A stretch of 64,000 nucleotides of DNA from NCBI GenBank assembly GCA_014281115.1, contig JACONQ010000018.1, positions 372,001-436,000 of the forward strand, given 5' to 3'. The position numbers were made by a program, and so were the translations under genes. Below, one piece after another: positions 60,693-64,000 of the stretch. The notes beneath the pieces were generated by a model. It had not been told where the DNA came from. It did no database searches and saw only the letters and a list, made by a program, of their open reading frames with translations. This stretch comes from Laburnicola sp. R22_1. Lineage: Eukaryota > Ascomycota > Dothideomycetes > Pleosporales > Didymosphaeriaceae. The first letter of the stretch is position 1, and each line of letters begins with the position of its first letter.

Positions 60693-61932
60693 TTAAAGAT
60701 CTTCGTTATGTTAAGATTCTAACTTAGGTCGAATCCGCACTATACACAGAGAGGAGTAAAATAGAAAGCACTAAAATCTAGTATCTAGCACATAGTAGTA
60801 GTAACAAATATATACAAAATAATAATAATTTTGTTATTAACTTTCTATATAGCAGCATTAACAATAGCAGTTAATAGATAGTTAGGCATAACTAAGTTAT
60901 ATATTATTTCTTAACTAGTAAACTATTAGAAAGTCGCAGTAGACTGCGGAGTCGCAACCGCAGAAGCAATATAGGCAATAGAATGCTTAACTATAGTTTA
61001 GTTGTCGCGCTTACAACCTAATAGTAGTGTAGCTATAGTTTACTCTTATAATATTAGTAACACCTAGTATACTAAATCTTTACTTTAATATACAATACTA
61101 TAATTTTTAAATCTAACTATTTATCTATTATATTTAGCGATATAATAACTACTTTCTAGCAATCTAATATTATGTCTAAGTCTAATACCTATAGTAATAT
61201 AGCTATTATTAAATTTAGTTAGAATATAGATAACTAGCTAGGTAAAGTTAAGAATAATCCCTAGAGATTTAGCAACCTTATGTAACTAGAAGAATTGTCA
61301 AAAGGATCTCTAGAGCTTATCTTTAAGTACCCTATTAATAATATCTTTAGGCTAATTTGCTGCACCTTATGCCTCTAAATTCTAGAGTGTAAGATTGTCC
61401 TTTAGTACCTAGATATTAGTAAAAGAGACGTAGTCTTTATAGTATAATAATAGTATAATATAAAAATTATACTATAAAAGCTTAAAAATATAACTAAAAA
61501 TAAAGGTAATAAGGACTATAAAGGTAAGAACTAGAGTAAAGGAGAGAAAAGTTTATTATAATATATAAGACGCTAAAGGCGTAGTAGTAGCGTAAGAAGC
61601 TTATTAAGGTAGTGGTAATTATTTAGGCTGCTATTAAGATAGGGAACTGCAAGTAATAAGGGTAAGGATAAAAGTAAGCGGCAGCGGCAGAAGCATAGAA
61701 AAGATAGGTAGTAGTAGTAAGGTCCTAGGAGGCAGTATATAGCTCGCTAGTTACAAGAGAGGATTTATCATAAGAGAGTAATAAGCTAGTTAGATTAGTT
61801 GCTATTATAATTGTTATTATTATTATTGCAGCAAAAAATGTTGTTAAAGAAATTATTAATTAGATAATATAGTGGTTAGTTAAACAGCCGGCCTAGGATT
61901 ACGGAATATTATAGATTAACCCTAGGAGAGAA
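60693..61932 (+). repeat. Family E copy with coding-like frame
   Basis: 1240 bp, from TTAAAGATCTTCG to CCCTAGGAGAG, colinear with 12480-13698 and 36090-37356 (inverted). From ATG 61172 a frame gives Met-Ser-Lys-x-Asn-Thr-Tyr-Ser-Asn, then Leu-Gly-Lys-Val-Lys, Arg-Phe-Ser-Asn-Leu and, later, a Lys/Arg/Gln-rich tail. All three full E copies keep this frame without indels over about 50 codons. I do not recognise the protein. No TSD is visible: the right side abuts a B fragment. Confidence 0.65.
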
Positions 61933-62957
61933 TTACTATATAATATAATTAACTATTATGTAAGATCTTAAGGTTACTATATCTATTTCTTGCTCTAAAG
62001 ACACTATTACTACTAGACATATAGTGTTGCGCCCCTACCTAGAAGATTCAAATAATAACACAGCTAGGTATAATATAGCTAGATTTAATAGCTAGACGCT
62101 ATTAGATATTAAAAACTATATAGTATTTACTAGAAACCTATATAGTAAGTAAATAGCTGCTATAGAGTTAGATTACTATATTAAAGAGAATACACATCTT
62201 CTAAAGCAAAAGCCTAGAATTAAAAGTAGAATAAGCCTTAATATAGATTACTCTATACTAATTTAAGTGCAAGGTGCTTATAACTATTAAGAATAAGAAC
62301 TAAAAGAATATAGATATTTTTATAAAGTACAAGTCTAGGCTAGCAGCTACATACTACTACGTAGCTTATAGAAGTAATTACTACTAAGGGCTATAAGTAA
62401 TATTAGATGTCTTATTAATAGCTTATTGCTTTTATAATAATAGTAACAGCTATACTAAGTAGGTGCTAGAGGCGTAGAAGATATATAGGTACGTGCTTAT
62501 ACTATAGAATTTCTATAAAAGATAGGTAGAGTAATAGCTAGGTATCTAGAGGTTAATAAGTTATTAGTAGAGAATAGCAGAGTGCTATTTAGTATTAGAA
62601 GTAGGTGTATGCGTAATTTATTATATATTATAGTAGTAAAGCAAAGTAAGAGTTCTAAGTAGTTAATTATCTAGTAATATAGCAAAAGGTTATAAAGTAG
62701 TATTAATTATCTAATAATATAGTAGATAGGCGAGCAAGTTAGGGTATTATTATTATAGGGTTAGTTGTCTTAGAAGCTAGGGGGAGACGTTAGAAAAACT
62801 TTAACGCGCTTTAGTTCTAGGACTTAGTGCTTACACATAATATTATGTAATATTATATTATATGGGCGCTAGTAACGCAATAGAAAAACATAGTAATTAA
62901 ACGCAATAGGGCTACTTAAAAACTAAGTAAGTGGAGGTAGTTTATACTCCTACCCAG
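61933..62957 (+). repeat. Family B fragment adjoining E
   Basis: It matches B from about 290 bp in to the CCCAGAAGAG end, lacking the TAGGAAGAG terminus. Either B was broken by E with a deletion, or the two were joined before insertion. Confidence 0.65.
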
Positions 62958-63167
62958 AAGAGTTTAAAATATAATAACTTACCTATTTAGTAATAAAGAA
63001 ATTATATAATTTTTATATATAATAGAGAAAGTTAGTAGGTTTAATAAAGTATACTTACATAATACTAACTATTTAGCGTAAAAGAGATTTTTAGCCTTTA
63101 ACATAAGTATTATGAAATACCAAAATTAAAAGATAAAAGACTTTTGTACTAACGTATAAGATCTACT
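62958..63167. other. Unassigned RIP-degraded sequence
   Basis: About 210 bp between two B copies, with nothing recognisable. Confidence 0.3.
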
Positions 63168-63180
63168 TATATTTTAATAT

Positions 63181-63655
63181 TAGGAAGAGAAATATCGCAG
63201 ACCTTTTAGTATATAGTACAACACTATAAGGGAAAGCTATAGGTGTACTAAAAACGCATTAAAAAAGATAAAGTAGTAAGATAGGTTAGACTAGTGACTG
63301 TTTATTAGCACGTGCAAATTAGCCTCCGATACTAGAGGTAGTTAACAACATAATACGTAGTGGCCTACACGCACATAATATAAAATGCGCGACTAGAGAT
63401 TAAGTGTTTATCTATTTACCACATAATATATTGTCTACTAATGCAGTGGGTGGGCGGGTAGGTGGGGTATTATTGTTGTAGGTCGTCTTAGAAGCTAGGG
63501 AAGGCGTTAGAAAAACTTTAACGCGCTCTAAGCTTAGCGTGTATATAACATTATATAGGCGCTGGCAACATAATAAAAAACGCAGTAATTTAATATAGTG
63601 AGGCAACTTAAAAACCAAATGAGTTAAGGCAGTTTATAACTCTTGCCCAGAACAG
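63181..63655 (+). repeat. Internally deleted family B copy, lightly mutated
   Basis: 475 bp with both B termini (TAGGAAGAG and CCCAGAACAG) and perfect 13 bp TSDs at 63168-63180 and 63656-63668. About 0.8 kb of the B interior is missing, with the joint near 63430. The part 63435-63485 keeps G-rich, CA/TG-containing sequence, so RIP is weaker here. A 68-codon minus-strand frame across it is not regarded as a gene. Confidence 0.8.
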
Positions 63656-63668
63656 TATATTTTAATAT

Positions 63669-64000
63669 AGTCTAGATATTAATAGGATCTCTTTATATAC
63701 AAATTTTCAGTATAAGTTATTTTCTAAAAGTACTATTAATATTAGATTATTAACTTTTTCTATTTTTAGCTATAGAATTTTTATTTCGAATCTAATTAAC
63801 TGTATAGAGTATTTCCTAATAGCTAAAAGGCTAATAAACTTCATAAAGGTAGAAATCTTTTAGTATTAAACTTATTTTTAATATAGTATTTAAATCTTAA
63901 ATATCTATATAGTCTAAGGCCCTATAACCTTTCTATTACGTAATCGTATAGTCTATAATTTTAATATAAGGTTACGTACTAGTTAACCTAGCTATATACA
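63669..64000. other. Unassigned RIP-degraded sequence to window end
   Basis: About 330 bp, with no match to the named families. A plus-strand frame at about 63770-63900 is Lys/Ile/Phe-rich but carries no motif I can name. Confidence 0.3.

Noticed and set aside
63412..63618. 68-codon minus-strand frame
   Set aside because: It lies within the internally deleted B copy, and full B copies do not share it.
1..64000. CRISPR arrays, rRNA, tRNA genes, telomere repeats
   Set aside because: Reading both strands, I saw no regular spacer-repeat array, no convincing tRNA cloverleaf, no rRNA-like conserved blocks and no TTAGGG runs.
1..64000. Mitochondrial or low-GC bacterial origin
   Set aside because: The AT bias comes with excess TpA, with stops at Gln/Trp positions in transposon frames, and with chromodomain gypsy and Fot1 elements, all typical of RIPed fungal nuclear DNA.

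Overview
The window looks like an AT-rich heterochromatic block from a filamentous ascomycete (Pezizomycotina). It contains no intact host gene. Almost every reading frame is full of TAA/TAG, TpA is in large excess, and CpA/TpG are depleted on both strands. That is the footprint of repeat-induced point mutation (RIP). The sequence can be read as a stack of nested, RIP-killed mobile elements, dated relative to each other by target-site duplications (TSDs).

Layout. (1) 580-23642 is one Ty3/gypsy chromovirus about 6.7 kb long. Insertions have stretched it to 23 kb: a Ty1/copia element at 2748-10967 and several copies of short repeat families that I call A, B and E. Its 5' LTR, gag, protease, reverse transcriptase, RNase H, integrase, chromodomain and 3' LTR can be followed in order. 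(2) 23648-31234 is a pile of families A, B, C, E and G with remnants of an LTR element J. It includes a family C copy inserted into another C copy in inverse orientation. (3) 31331-49293 is a second copia element (K, minus strand). It is split by an LTR element L (34278-42385) that seems to encode only gag and protease, by a pogo/Fot1 DNA transposon (42503-44370), and by a full B copy. (4) 49294-64000 holds gag-pol remnants of J, a Tc1/mariner transposon (53743-55270) and further A, B and E copies.

The most unusual feature is shared by families A (about 1.13 kb), B (about 1.29 kb), C (about 0.83 kb), E (about 1.24 kb) and G (about 0.12 kb, perhaps partial). They look unrelated in sequence and have no LTRs, terminal inverted repeats or poly(A). 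Yet 20 of their insertions in this window are flanked by 12-17 bp direct TSDs. Several copies are cut short at one end, always keeping the same terminus. A, C and E also have a small stem-loop near one terminus. This suggests several non-autonomous families mobilised by one target-primed machinery that is not in the window.

The two DNA transposons and one short B copy carry fewer RIP changes than their surroundings, so they are probably the youngest arrivals. Where family motifs are clear, RIP-type transitions have turned catalytic aspartates into asparagine in both transposases, two reverse transcriptases and an integrase. All element coordinates come from reading repeats by eye; ends without a stated TSD are approximate.
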